Assembly (NCBI GenBank): GCA_038244535.1
Contig: JBBRTJ010000033.1
Coordinates: forward strand, 1-32,759
DNA: 32,759 nt
Direction of reading: 5' to 3'
Source: JBBRTJ01 sp038244535
GTDB taxonomy: Bacteria > Actinomycetota > Acidimicrobiia > Acidimicrobiales > Ilumatobacteraceae
Every line of letters starts with the position of its first letter. The stretch's first letter is position 1. Made by a program: the position numbers and the translations under genes. The notes under the pieces are model-generated. The model did not search any database. It saw only the letters and a program-made list of their open reading frames with translations, and had not been told where the DNA came from. Positions 1 through 8,026 of the stretch are shown here, in pieces.

Positions 1-118
1 ACACGACGTGCACGCCGTGGTCCTCGCCGCCGGTGTTGCAGGTGCCGTCGCGGTAGAAGCCTGTCAGCGGATCGGTGCAGCACGATTGGAGGTCGGTTCC
101 CAGCACGTTCTTGGCCAC
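1..118 (-). CDS. DUF2237 family protein, N-terminal part (runs off window start)
   Basis: Reading the reverse strand from about 118 to 1 gives a continuous frame beginning VAKNVLGTDLQSCCTDPL, followed by TGFYRDGTCNTGGEDHGVHVV. This matches the start of DUF2237 proteins, which carry the pattern NVLG...C.TDPLTGF.RDG.C.TG.ED.G.H. The function of the family is unknown. The start is uncertain: GTG at 118 fits the usual short N-terminus, while TTG at 130 and GTG at 139 are in-frame alternatives; no clear Shine-Dalgarno site decides between them. The frame stays open further upstream but loses family resemblance. The gene is divergent from the collagen-like gene at 388. Family call from remembered pattern; the remainder lies outside the window. 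Confidence 0.75.
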   Translation of the reverse strand, partial: MAKNVLGTDLQSCCTDPLTGFYRDGTCNTGGEDHGVHVV

Positions 119-387
119 GACGTCATCCAACCACGCCACAGCGTCCCAGGCCTCAGCCGAAAGCCCCGGGCCGAGCCGGCTGCTCGGTCTGCAACCCCAT
201 CGTGCTCCCACGACCAGCCGATGTCTCTTGACAAGACCGTCCCGCGAGGTGCACCGTCGCTCTCACCGGGGGGGTTCTCCTCGACTCGGTCGGGGGGTGA
301 GCGTGCTCGTTGGGGGTGGTGTCGACGTCACCCGCGACCGGCGCGCTCGGGCTCACCGGCCCGACGACTCCAGAGGAGCACACGCGC

Positions 388-1308
388 ATGGATCAAGCAC
401 TCAACCCCACACCTGTCCGGCGCAGGAAGGCCGCGTTCGTCGCGGCTGCAGCACTCATCGTGGTCACCGTTGGCGGCAGCGTCGCCTACGCGACCATCCC
501 CGACTCGGTCACCGGTGTCATCACTGGCTGCTACATCACTGCCGGGGCCAATCAGGGCAAGCTGCGCGTGATCGACGCCCAGGCCGGCGGCGTCTGCCTC
601 GGCACCGAGACCCAGCTCACGTGGAACCAGAAGGGCCTGCGCTACACGGGCGCCTGGAGCAACGCCACGGCGTACGCCGTGAACGACCTGGCCACCAAGA
701 ACGGCACGACCTACATCGCCATCCTGGCCAACACCAGCGTTTCGCCGCCGAACGCGGCCAACTGGGCGGTGTTCGCCCAGAAGGGCGCCGTCGGAGCGAC
801 AGGCGCCACCGGCGCCACCGGCGCCACCGGAGCGACCGGAGCGACCGGAGCGACCGGAGCGACCGGAGCGACCGGGCCGACCGGGGCGACCGGGGCGACC
901 GGAGCCACCGGGCCAGCGGGGCCGGCCGGTCCTAAGGGCCAGGGTTCGACGACCAGCTTCACGCTGGCCAGCGGAGACAACTACATCCTGACCACGACCG
1001 TCTTCTCGGCGCCCGCCGCGGCCACTTGCATCGTGGACTCGTCCTCGCAGGTCAGCTACACGGGCGGTGCCACCGGCCCGACGATCTTCGTGCGCAACGC
1101 GGTGTCGATCAATGGTGGTGCGCCGTTCAACGACGGCTTCTTCGGCCACTACGTCAACATCTACGGTTCTGGTCGCAACCCCGACATCACGCGCTCGTCG
1201 TTGTTCACCATTGCGGCTGGCCAGACGGTGAGGTTCGGCGCCTACCTGGGCAACTTCAGCGGCGTCACCGGATCGGTGGACGTGCACACCACGTTCATCT
1301 GCTCGTGA
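388..1308 (+). CDS. Exported collagen-like repeat protein with CBM5/12-like module (copy 1)
   Basis: 306 residues. ATG at 388 is preceded by AGAGGAG (372-378). Residues 11-14 are basic (RRRK), followed by a hydrophobic stretch (about 15-34) ending AYA-TIPDS, a plausible signal peptide with an A-Y-A cleavage site. Residues 41-84 form a conserved block with C48 and C70. Residues 87-132 have the spacing of a small carbohydrate-binding module of CBM5/12 type (W90, Y96, ND, G106..Y109, P120-121, W126). Residues 133-183 are collagen-type G-X-Y triplets: GAV, nine GAT, GPT, three GAT, two GPA and GPK. The C-terminal 120 residues look like a beta-rich head domain ending FICS. Likely a secreted or surface triple-helical protein; ligand unknown. 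A paralogue lies at 13552 and the downstream terminator is shared in sequence. The CBM assignment is inference; export and collagen repeat are seen directly. Confidence 0.85.
   Translation: MDQALNPTPVRRRKAAFVAAAALIVVTVGGSVAYATIPDSVTGVITGCYITAGANQGKLRVIDAQAGGVCLGTETQLTWNQKGLRYTGAWSNATAYAVNDLATKNGTTYIAILANTSVSPPNAANWAVFAQKGAVGATGATGATGATGATGATGATGATGATGPTGATGATGATGPAGPAGPKGQGSTTSFTLASGDNYILTTTVFSAPAAATCIVDSSSQVSYTGGATGPTIFVRNAVSINGGAPFNDGFFGHYVNIYGSGRNPDITRSSLFTIAAGQTVRFGAYLGNFSGVTGSVDVHTTFICS
793..909 (+). repeat. 9-bp tandem repeat coding for Gly-Ala-Thr triplets
   Basis: Thirteen consecutive 9-bp units (12 GAT, one GPT) inside the collagen-like gene. Five successive units (829-873) are exactly GGAGCGACC and three (802-828) are exactly GGCGCCACC, so the array shows blocks of identical units typical of slippage or unequal crossover. 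The G-X-Y frame is kept throughout. Confidence 0.9.
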
Positions 1309-1336
1309 TCCACGCCTGATCCCACCAAGCACGAAA

Positions 1337-1371
1337 GGAGCGTTGGCGGCCCCTGCGGCCGCCAACGCTCC
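1337..1371. terminator. Perfect 15-bp stem-loop between convergent genes
   Basis: GGAGCGTTGGCGGCC (1337-1351) pairs perfectly with 1357-1371 around a 5-nt loop (CCTGC). It lies 28 bp after the stop of the collagen-like gene and 10 bp from the end of the convergent acyltransferase gene, so it may serve both. No T-tract follows, as is common in high-GC actinobacteria. The left arm core GGAGCGTTG recurs in the terminator of the second collagen-like gene. Confidence 0.8.
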
Positions 1372-1381
1372 TCCGGCGTGC

Positions 1382-4216
1382 TCAGCCTGCGTGAGCGACG
1401 GCGACGACGTCGGGGCTGGCCGGGTGAACGTTGCGCAGGTCCGAGGCGGCCTGCTCGATGCCGGACACGAGGACATCGAGGTCCCCGAAGACGTCGGGGT
1501 CGGCGTGGAGGCCGATCACGAGCCGGCCGTTGTAGGAGAACACTGCGATCCCCACCGACAGGTTGCGGGCGAGGGGGACCACCGGGATGATCTCGGTGAT
1601 CGTCGATCCCAGCAGCGAGAGGGGCGTTTCGCTCCCCTTGACGTTGGTGACCACGAGGTTGACGAACGGCTGGCGGTGCACCAGCGAGCTGAGTCTGCCG
1701 ACCACCGGCACCGGCAGGGCGTCGATCCAGCCAAGGACCGTCCCCATGCCAATGGCGCTGCCGCCCGCCTTCAGTTGACGGGTCGTCTGCACGACCCGTT
1801 GCAGCCGCACGACGGGATCGCGCTCGCCGACGGGCAGCCGTACGAGGAGCGCGGTGACCCGGTTGCCGAGGGTGCCGTGCTCGTCGGGCAGCCGGAGCGA
1901 CACCGGCACGAGGGCCTGGAGGCCGAAGTGCGCCGATTCGCCCCGGGAGGCCATCAGCGTGCCGAGCCCGCCGGCCACGAGGGCGAGCACCACGTCGTTG
2001 AGCGTGGCGCCGTGCCGGCGACCGAGAGCCTTGATCTCGTCGACAGGGAACGCCACGGACGCCAGCACCCGGCGGGCGCCGATGGTGGCGTTGAGCGACG
2101 AAGTCGGGGCCAGCGCGGTCGGCGTGACGAGCTCCCTCAGCCCCTTGACCGTCGCCCGGGCCCGGCTCGGGTGGATGAGCGCATCAAGAGCGCCCCGGGT
2201 CAGCCGGGACACCAGTTCGAGCCCGTCGCCGGCGGCTTCGGCCACGAGGCGGGCACCGGTGGGCTGGCCCGGCTCGGTGCCGAGAACGGGACCGTGTGGC
2301 TCCTCGGGATCGAGCAGCAGCTCGAAGGTCTCGGCCGCAGACACACCGTCGACGATGGCGTGGTGAACCTTGTAGACGAGCGCGACCGAGCCGTCGTCGA
2401 GGCCGTCGACCAAGCACATCTCCCACAGCGGACGGGATCGGTCGAGGACCTCCATCTGCAGCCGGCAGCACAGCTCGGCCAGCTGGTCGCGCGTGCCGGG
2501 GGCATCGAGGTGGACGGCCTTGACGTGGTGGGCGATGTCGAAGTGCTCGTCTTCGACCCACACCGGCCGGCCGAAGCCGAACGGCACGGGCACGACCCGC
2601 TGGTGCATGCGAGGACACCGGTGGATTCGGCCACCTAGCTCGGCGCGGATGGCGTCCAGGCGGACATGACCGTGCTCGTCGAGCAGCGGGCCGCCCTCGA
2701 ACAGCAGGAGGGCACCCACGTGCATCGGGGTGTCCGGGCCTTCGAGCCCGAGGAAGCTGGCGTCGAGGGCCGACAACCGGGCCGGTGCCTTGACGACCCG
2801 GGCCGACCGAGTCGTGGCGTCGGATGGCGGATCGGCGGGCGGTGGGGCCAGGCGCACCGTGGTGCCGTTGCGGCCCACGGCCTCGACCTCGGCGAAGCCC
2901 TCGGCGAGACACTCGGTGAGGAGGTCACCGTCGGGGATGGCCGAGCAGTCGACGTTGATGCCGATGCAGGCAGAGTCGAGGTGGGACAGCAGGGCGAAGC
3001 TCACCCCGGCACCCGAGGGCGGGGCGTAGCCGTACAGCCGCAGCACCTCGGCGCCGGCGAGCCAGCTGCGCTCGCGGGTGCCGGGCACGTTGGTGGCCAC
3101 GAAGTCGACGCCCTTCAGCATCGAGCCGAAGATCGACGTCGTGACCTCGCCGGGCAGGTGGCTGAGGACGCCCGCGAGGGCATCGGTCAGCCCGATGGCG
3201 GGCTCGTGGCGCCACCCGCGGGTGAGCTCGCCGATGGCCCGCATGCGCTCGGCCGGGTCGACGATGTCGGCCGGCACGGCGAACCGGGCGGGCGAGAACT
3301 TGTTGCCGCCCGCTCCGTCACCTTCGCGTCGGGTGTTGATCGGCATGGTCACCCGGAGCTGATCGGCGGGGTGGCCGTGGTGCACGTGGTAGCGCTGCAG
3401 GCCACCGACGACGGCAGCCAGGAAGGCATCGTTGACGGTGCCCCCGATGGCGTGGCCGGCCGAGGCCAGCGATGCCAGGTCGATGTCGAGCGCGTCGAGG
3501 CGGCGATCGAGGCCCCGTTCGGTGGCGACCGGGCTGAGGGCGTGGGTCGCCGGAGCGAGGAGCTTGCCGATCGAGCGCACCACCTTCGGGGTCGCCGAGA
3601 TGGTCGCTTGAGGGTGGGTGATGGCCGAGCCGAACGCAGTGGCGGCTCCGCTGAACATGGCAACGGGCCCCGCTGGGCCGGTGCGCCCATCGCGCTTCTT
3701 GCGGTTCGCCGTGAGATCAGGGGGCCCAATGGGCTCGGGGCAGGAGTCGGTGAAGATCGGCATCAGTGACACGCCGCCGACGCCATCGGTCACGGTGTGG
3801 TGCAGCTTGATGACGAGGCCGGCGCAGCCGCCCTCGAGGCCTTCGACGACGGTCATCTCCCAGAGCGGACGCGCCGGGTCGAACGCCTCGCCGGCCATGT
3901 CGCCGGCGAGGTCGAGGAGCTGGCGCATCGAGCCGGGGGCCGGCAGGGCGACGTGGTGGAGGTGGTGGGCGAGGTCGACGCCCTCGGCGTCGACCCAATG
4001 GGGCACCCCGGCGCGGCTCGGCTCCACCCGCTGGTGGAGCCGAGGGAACGCCTCGGCCGCAAGGCCGAGGCGTTCCTGGAGGCGCTCGAGGTCAGGAGGG
4101 CTGTCGAGGACGGCCACCACAACGATGGTGGAGCGCAGCACGGGGTCGCGCTCGATGGTCCAGAGGACCGCCTCGGAGCTCGTCATGGGCTCGGCGAGGG
4201 TGTCGTTCATGGTCAT
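1382..4216 (-). CDS. Tandem (double-domain) WS/DGAT-family acyltransferase
   Basis: 944 residues, about twice the usual 450-480 of wax ester synthase/acyl-CoA:diacylglycerol acyltransferases. Two complete WS/DGAT copies are visible. The first covers about residues 12-455 with the HHxxxDG motif at 139-145 (HHTVTDG), PLWEM near 117 and a TVND block near 260. The second covers about 480-944, starting LSALDASFLGLEGPDTPMHV, with HHAIVDG at 618-624, PLWEM at 596-600 and a TLND block. A short Pro/Ala/Asp-rich linker joins them. Both catalytic motifs are intact, so both halves may be active. Known members transfer acyl groups from acyl-CoA to diacylglycerol or alcohols for storage lipid. ATG at 4216 overlaps the stop of the DUF3068 gene (ATGA), implying translational coupling; ATG at 4210 is an alternative start. 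Substrate not predictable. Confidence 0.9.
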   Translation of the reverse strand: MTMNDTLAEPMTSSEAVLWTIERDPVLRSTIVVVAVLDSPPDLERLQERLGLAAEAFPRLHQRVEPSRAGVPHWVDAEGVDLAHHLHHVALPAPGSMRQLLDLAGDMAGEAFDPARPLWEMTVVEGLEGGCAGLVIKLHHTVTDGVGGVSLMPIFTDSCPEPIGPPDLTANRKKRDGRTGPAGPVAMFSGAATAFGSAITHPQATISATPKVVRSIGKLLAPATHALSPVATERGLDRRLDALDIDLASLASAGHAIGGTVNDAFLAAVVGGLQRYHVHHGHPADQLRVTMPINTRREGDGAGGNKFSPARFAVPADIVDPAERMRAIGELTRGWRHEPAIGLTDALAGVLSHLPGEVTTSIFGSMLKGVDFVATNVPGTRERSWLAGAEVLRLYGYAPPSGAGVSFALLSHLDSACIGINVDCSAIPDGDLLTECLAEGFAEVEAVGRNGTTVRLAPPPADPPSDATTRSARVVKAPARLSALDASFLGLEGPDTPMHVGALLLFEGGPLLDEHGHVRLDAIRAELGGRIHRCPRMHQRVVPVPFGFGRPVWVEDEHFDIAHHVKAVHLDAPGTRDQLAELCCRLQMEVLDRSRPLWEMCLVDGLDDGSVALVYKVHHAIVDGVSAAETFELLLDPEEPHGPVLGTEPGQPTGARLVAEAAGDGLELVSRLTRGALDALIHPSRARATVKGLRELVTPTALAPTSSLNATIGARRVLASVAFPVDEIKALGRRHGATLNDVVLALVAGGLGTLMASRGESAHFGLQALVPVSLRLPDEHGTLGNRVTALLVRLPVGERDPVVRLQRVVQTTRQLKAGGSAIGMGTVLGWIDALPVPVVGRLSSLVHRQPFVNLVVTNVKGSETPLSLLGSTITEIIPVVPLARNLSVGIAVFSYNGRLVIGLHADPDVFGDLDVLVSGIEQAASDLRNVHPASPDVVAVAHAG

Positions 4217-5502
4217 GCCCGGTGCAGCTTCCGTGAGCGAAGGATGAGGGTCAGCGCCCCGGCGGCGACGAACAGGCCGCCGAGCACCAAGAGCACCATC
4301 GGGATGGTGTTCTCGACCAGGTCCATCTGGGAACCGTTGTCGGCGGCCGTGGCGGCCACCTGGGCGGTGCTGGCGGAGTCCTGTGAGTACTTGTACTCAA
4401 AGACCGGCAGCGGCTTGTCAGCCAGCCCCGTGAGGGCAGCAGTCATGGCGGCGATCGTCGGGTCGGACCCGTAGCGCTGCAGGACGGACAGCAGCGGCGG
4501 GAGCGCATCGGCGGTGGGCCGGACGCTGACCCGTTCGACGATGCCCTGGGCATCGATCACGCCCCCGGTGCGGGGGTCGACGAACGTGGTGCCGGTGAAC
4601 GAGTCGACGTACTGCAACGGGATCGGTGCCCCGGCAAGGGCGACGAGGGCCTGCAGGTCAGCCGGCGAGGCCACCTTCACCAGGGCGGCCAACCCGGCGT
4701 CCACCGGGACCCCGGCGGCGATGAGAGACGGCTTGAGCTGGTCGAAGGTGAGCGAGCGGGGGAGCGGGGTGATGGCGTCGAGCGCCTTCAGATACGCATC
4801 GGTCAGCGGGATCGCAGTGGCCGCTGCTGTGTACCCGACGAGGCGAAGGCCGCCGACGACCTCGCTGGTGCCTGATGGCACCGCCTGGAACGTCGTGCCG
4901 ATCTCGTCCTTCCACATCATGACCGGCGTCGTGGCGTTGCTCCCCATGGGGAGTGCGAGCCAGTAGGCGTTGGCACGATTCATCGTGTTGGTAGGGCCGA
5001 ACGCCCACGCCTTCGCGTCTTGCAAGTTGGCCGACGTCCGGCGATCCATGACGTACTGGTGGATCAGGGTCGCCTTGGGCAACCCCTGGACGTCGTAGCT
5101 CAGGGTCTCTCTGACGAGCACCGTGTCGCCGGTGCTCTCGGAGGCGATGGCCTCGACATGACGGTCGACCGCCAGCGTCACGATGGCCGGGGTGGCCAAC
5201 GGGGCGGCGGTCTTGGCGTCGATGAACTGGGTGAACGTGCCGGTGTAACGGGGGGTCTGGTTGACGTCGGTCGGGAACTTGACCAACGCCGGTACGGCCC
5301 ACGCCGTCCATGCGGGAGAGGCGCCCATCAGCAGCGCCCCGAGCACGATGCTGCCCACGGCGACCCAAGGTCGGTGGTGGTGCTTCGGCGGCGGGGTGGT
5401 GACCAATGCGCCCCTGGGGGGCAGCACCGGTGTGACGGGCGGAGTCTCGAGCACCAACGGTGCAGACGGAGCGGACGGGGTGGGTGCGGTGATCGTGTCC
5501 AT
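4213..5502 (-). CDS. DUF3068 (PorA-like) membrane-anchored protein
   Basis: 429 residues, starting ATG 5502 behind GAGGAGG. A Pro-rich cytoplasmic N-terminus (1-44) is followed by a membrane segment at about 47-70 (VAVGSIVLGALLMGASPAW), a long extracytoplasmic region of about 330 residues and a C-terminal membrane helix at about 399-420 (IPMVLLVLGGLFVAAGALTL) ending in basic residues. The two-anchor layout and blocks such as RYTGTFTQFID, YVMDRRTSAN and YVDSFTGTTFVDPRTG match DUF3068, a family annotated in databases as PorA-like and common in actinobacteria. The biochemical role is not established. First gene of a two-gene unit with the acyltransferase, which suggests a job in envelope or storage lipid handling; that link is inferred from coupling alone. 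Confidence 0.75.
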   Translation of the reverse strand: MDTITAPTPSAPSAPLVLETPPVTPVLPPRGALVTTPPPKHHHRPWVAVGSIVLGALLMGASPAWTAWAVPALVKFPTDVNQTPRYTGTFTQFIDAKTAAPLATPAIVTLAVDRHVEAIASESTGDTVLVRETLSYDVQGLPKATLIHQYVMDRRTSANLQDAKAWAFGPTNTMNRANAYWLALPMGSNATTPVMMWKDEIGTTFQAVPSGTSEVVGGLRLVGYTAAATAIPLTDAYLKALDAITPLPRSLTFDQLKPSLIAAGVPVDAGLAALVKVASPADLQALVALAGAPIPLQYVDSFTGTTFVDPRTGGVIDAQGIVERVSVRPTADALPPLLSVLQRYGSDPTIAAMTAALTGLADKPLPVFEYKYSQDSASTAQVAATAADNGSQMDLVENTIPMVLLVLGGLFVAAGALTLILRSRKLHRA

Positions 5503-5556
5503 ATGAGTGCCTCCTCGGACTACCGCACCGATGATCCGCCCCCAGTCCGCTCACCA

Positions 5557-6222
5557 CTAGGGCCGGAGGTCCCCGCTTCGAGAGAACGTGCCGGCTGGCA
5601 CCGTCGCCAGCACCGAGGTGATCACGTCGGCGAGCACCTCGCACGCGTCGGCATGGACGGCGGGAGCCGCCTCGGCAAGCGCACGGCGGACCTCAGCGGC
5701 GCCCTGGGGCGGGACCGCCAACCGGGGGCGGTGGGCGAGCACCCTCAGGAGCCGCTCGGCCACGGCGTCGACGTCGGCGTACCGCGCGGGCCAGCCATCG
5801 TGGCCGACCGCGTCCACGAGCCGGTCCCAGTCGGTCGCCCCAGGCTCGGACAACGCGGCCCGCACGCCGCCTCCCTCGCCCATCGCGTCACCCCATTGCG
5901 TCGAGCCGACGTTGGCGATGATCGCCCCGTCGAGGAGCATCTCCCAGCCGGCATGGGCCACGGCCCGCGCCGCCCCCGATGGCAGTCCGGCCCGCATGAG
6001 CCTGAGCCGGAGCTTGGCGCTCCCGGCGACGAACGCCCGGTGCTGGTGGAACGCATCGTCGGTGCGGTGGTGGATGAACACACCGGCGGCCAACGGCTCG
6101 GGGAGCGCCGCGGGGGTGCGGAGGCCGGCGAGCCGTACGAGATCAGGCACCATCGCACCGAGCTGGGAGGCGGGGCCGGCACCCAGCCGCTCGGCGACGA
6201 TGAGGTGGCCGACGAGGTTCAC
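5557..6222 (-). CDS. Acyl-carrier-protein phosphodiesterase-like (DUF479-like) protein
   Basis: 221 residues from GTG at 6222 (VNLVGHLIVAERLG). The open frame extends to 6414, but family resemblance starts at VNLVGHL and the extension would run into the divergent gene. Features recalling AcpH/DUF479 proteins are the N-terminal N-x-x-x-H-L-x-x-A block, LGAMVPDLVRL, then PLAAGVFIHHRTDDAFHQH (helical, with the His/Asp cluster) and AHAGWEMLLDGAII. AcpH removes phosphopantetheine from acyl carrier protein, but many distant members are untested and this one is divergent in the middle and C-terminus. The 52-bp gap to the F420-type gene at 6275 probably holds both promoters. The family call is from motif memory only. 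Confidence 0.5.
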   Translation of the reverse strand: MNLVGHLIVAERLGAGPASQLGAMVPDLVRLAGLRTPAALPEPLAAGVFIHHRTDDAFHQHRAFVAGSAKLRLRLMRAGLPSGAARAVAHAGWEMLLDGAIIANVGSTQWGDAMGEGGGVRAALSEPGATDWDRLVDAVGHDGWPARYADVDAVAERLLRVLAHRPRLAVPPQGAAEVRRALAEAAPAVHADACEVLADVITSVLATVPAGTFSRSGDLRP

Positions 6223-6274
6223 CTGGGCTCCACGCCGTGGCGCTTCACTGAGGACACTCCGTATCCTCCCGCAG

Positions 6275-6691
6275 ATGAGCGACTGGAAGACCTTCAACGA
6301 CAACATCACGGCCGAGTACCGGGCCACGGGCGGTGCGGTCACCGGGCAGTTCGCCGGTGTGCCGCTGCTGTTGCTGACCACGACCGGAGCGAAGTCGGGC
6401 AAGCAGTTCACCACGCCACTCGTCTACGGCAGCGAAGGCGACCAGATGTTCCTCATCGCCTCGAAGGCCGGCGCCCCGAGCCATCCCGACTGGTACCACA
6501 ACCTGGTCGCCAACCCCGCCGTCACCATCGAGCTCGGCGCCGAGACCTACGAGGCCAAGGCCACCGTCGCCGACCCCGAGACCCGCGACCGCCTCTATGC
6601 GCTGCAGGCCGCTCAGATGGCGAACTTCGCCGAGTACGCGAAGGCCACCACTCGCACGATCCCGATCGTGCTCATCAACCGCTTGGCCTGA
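6275..6691 (+). CDS. F420-dependent nitroreductase (DDN) family oxidoreductase
   Basis: 138 residues, normal for the deazaflavin-dependent nitroreductase family (PF04075 type). Hallmarks are LLLTTTGAKSGKQFTTPLVY (residues about 32-51), a GDQMFLIASKAGAPSHPDWYHNL block (about 54-76) and ANPAVTIELGAE. These form the split-barrel that binds coenzyme F420; the family reduces quinones, nitroaromatics or other small electrophiles. The frame is open far upstream, but ATG 6275 (MSDWKTFN) is where homology starts. No Shine-Dalgarno site precedes it; a TATCCT at 6262-6267 would put transcription start almost on the ATG, so a leaderless mRNA is possible (weak inference, no good -35). Substrate unknown. 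Confidence 0.85.
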   Translation: MSDWKTFNDNITAEYRATGGAVTGQFAGVPLLLLTTTGAKSGKQFTTPLVYGSEGDQMFLIASKAGAPSHPDWYHNLVANPAVTIELGAETYEAKATVADPETRDRLYALQAAQMANFAEYAKATTRTIPIVLINRLA

Positions 6692-6700
6692 CCCCGCCCG

Positions 6701-6740
6701 CCCCAGCCCGTCGGTGGTCTTGACCCGACGGGCGATGGGG
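6701..6740. terminator. Stem-loop between convergent genes
   Basis: GCCCGTCGG (6706-6714) pairs with CCGACGGGC (6725-6733) around a 10-nt loop, and the flanks CCCCA (6701-6705) and TGGGG (6736-6740) can extend the stem beyond a small bulge. It lies between the end of the F420-type gene (+) and the end of the thioredoxin reductase fusion (-), so it can act in both directions. Confidence 0.7.
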
Positions 6741-6755
6741 CTGAGCGCGTTGTGC

Positions 6756-7967
6756 TCAGCCCCGAAGCTCGGCGAGGTACGAGCGGATCTGGAGAGCGAC
6801 GGCGGCGCCCTCGCCGACGGCCGAGGCGAGCTGCTTGGTTGACCCGGCCCGTACGTCGCCGGCGGCGAACACGCCGGCCACGTTGGTCTGCATCATGCGG
6901 TCGGTGGCGATGAAGCCCTGCGGGTCGAGGGCCACGAACCCCTTCACGAATCCGATGTTCGGGTCGAGCCCGACGAACACGAACGCTCCCGCCGGATGAA
7001 GCTCGCTGGTGGCGCCGGTGGTCAGGTCTTCGAGGACCACGGTCGCGATCTTGCCGTCGTCGCCGGCGCGGAACTCGACGACACCCGTCTCGCGCAGCAC
7101 GGTCATGCGGGGGTGGGCCATGACCTTGTCCTGGAGCAAGCGGCTGGCCTTCAACATGGCGCCCCGCTCGACCACGGTGACGTGCTCGGTGAACTGCGTG
7201 AGGAACAGTCCTTCCTCGAGGCCGCTGTTGCCGCCGCCGATGACGAGCAGCTCCTTGGAGCCCTTGTAGAACGGCCCGTCGCAGGTCGCACAGAAGTGGA
7301 TGCCCGCGCCAATGAGGTCGGCCTCGCCCGGCACGTCGAGGCGTCGGTAGGTCGAGCCGGTGGCGATGACAGCGGCGCTCGCGTGCAGGTGGTCGCCGGT
7401 CGAGGTGGTGAGCTTCACTTCGCCGTCGCCCGCCTCGATGGCGGTGATGGCGACGGCGCTCAGCATCTCGACGCCGTAGCGCCGCGCCTGGGTGACGAAG
7501 CGATCGGCCAACTCGGCGCCGCCGATGCCATCGGGAAACCCGGGGTAGTTGTCGAATCGCTCGGTGATGCCGGCCTGGCCGCCGAGGCCGGAGCGCTCGA
7601 CGATGAGGGTGGACAGCGACTCACGGGCTGCGTACAGCGCGGTCGTCAGGCCCGTGGGGCCGCCGCCGACGACGATCAGGTCGTAGCGGTGCTCCTGGGC
7701 GGCACGGGCGAGGCCGAGCTTCGACGCCAGTTCTTCGTTGCTCGGCTCGGCCAGGTGGGTGTCGTCGGGGAACACGATCGTCGGGATGATCCGCTTGCCA
7801 CCGTTGCGGCGCTCGACCTCGGCGGTCTGCTCGGGATGGGCCTCGAGGTCGACCCAGTCGAACGCGATCCGGTGCTCCTGGAGGAACTTCTTGGCCTGCC
7901 GGCAGTCGGGGCACCAGGTGGCGCCGTAGACGGTCAAGGCCCGTGGGGTGTTCTCGCTCGACGTCAT
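6756..7967 (-). CDS. Glutaredoxin-thioredoxin reductase fusion (FAD-dependent)
   Basis: 403 residues. Residues 9-85 are a glutaredoxin/NrdH-like domain with a CPDC redox motif (C19, C22), RIIPTIVF (59-66, carrying the cis-Pro) and a C-terminal helix. Residues 94-403 are a thioredoxin reductase-like flavoprotein: FAD-binding GGGPTG (101-106), redox-active CATC (C226, C229), a second Rossmann motif GGGNSG near 244-249 and the C-terminal AAGDVRAGSTKQLASAVGEGA flavin block. The usual NADPH-phosphate motif HRRxxxR is absent: the corresponding strand reads TVVERGAMLKAS. A stand-alone reductase is about 310 residues, so this is a fusion that carries its own substrate domain. Probable last gene of the leftward operon (59 bp after the agmatinase-family gene). 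Electron donor and final target unknown. Confidence 0.9.
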   Translation of the reverse strand: MTSSENTPRALTVYGATWCPDCRQAKKFLQEHRIAFDWVDLEAHPEQTAEVERRNGGKRIIPTIVFPDDTHLAEPSNEELASKLGLARAAQEHRYDLIVVGGGPTGLTTALYAARESLSTLIVERSGLGGQAGITERFDNYPGFPDGIGGAELADRFVTQARRYGVEMLSAVAITAIEAGDGEVKLTTSTGDHLHASAAVIATGSTYRRLDVPGEADLIGAGIHFCATCDGPFYKGSKELLVIGGGNSGLEEGLFLTQFTEHVTVVERGAMLKASRLLQDKVMAHPRMTVLRETGVVEFRAGDDGKIATVVLEDLTTGATSELHPAGAFVFVGLDPNIGFVKGFVALDPQGFIATDRMMQTNVAGVFAAGDVRAGSTKQLASAVGEGAAVALQIRSYLAELRG

Positions 7968-8026
7968 CGTCCCTCAGTTGGTGGTAGCCGACGGTTCGTT
8001 GCAGATCATGTCCCCGCCGGGCGCAG

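Noticed and set aside
228..256. TTGACA box (228-233) upstream of collagen-like gene 1
   Set aside because: No -10-like hexamer at 16-18 bp (the sequence there is GCACCG and similar), so a promoter is not supported.
328..1476. Long reverse ORF of 382 codons opposite collagen-like gene 1
   Set aside because: Arginine- and glycine-rich shadow translation of the opposite strand, with no domain pattern; the forward gene has signal peptide, paralogue and ribosome site.
1343..3769. Long forward ORFs (over 360 codons) opposite the WS/DGAT gene
   Set aside because: Composition is typical of antisense frames in high-GC DNA; the reverse frame has both catalytic motifs.
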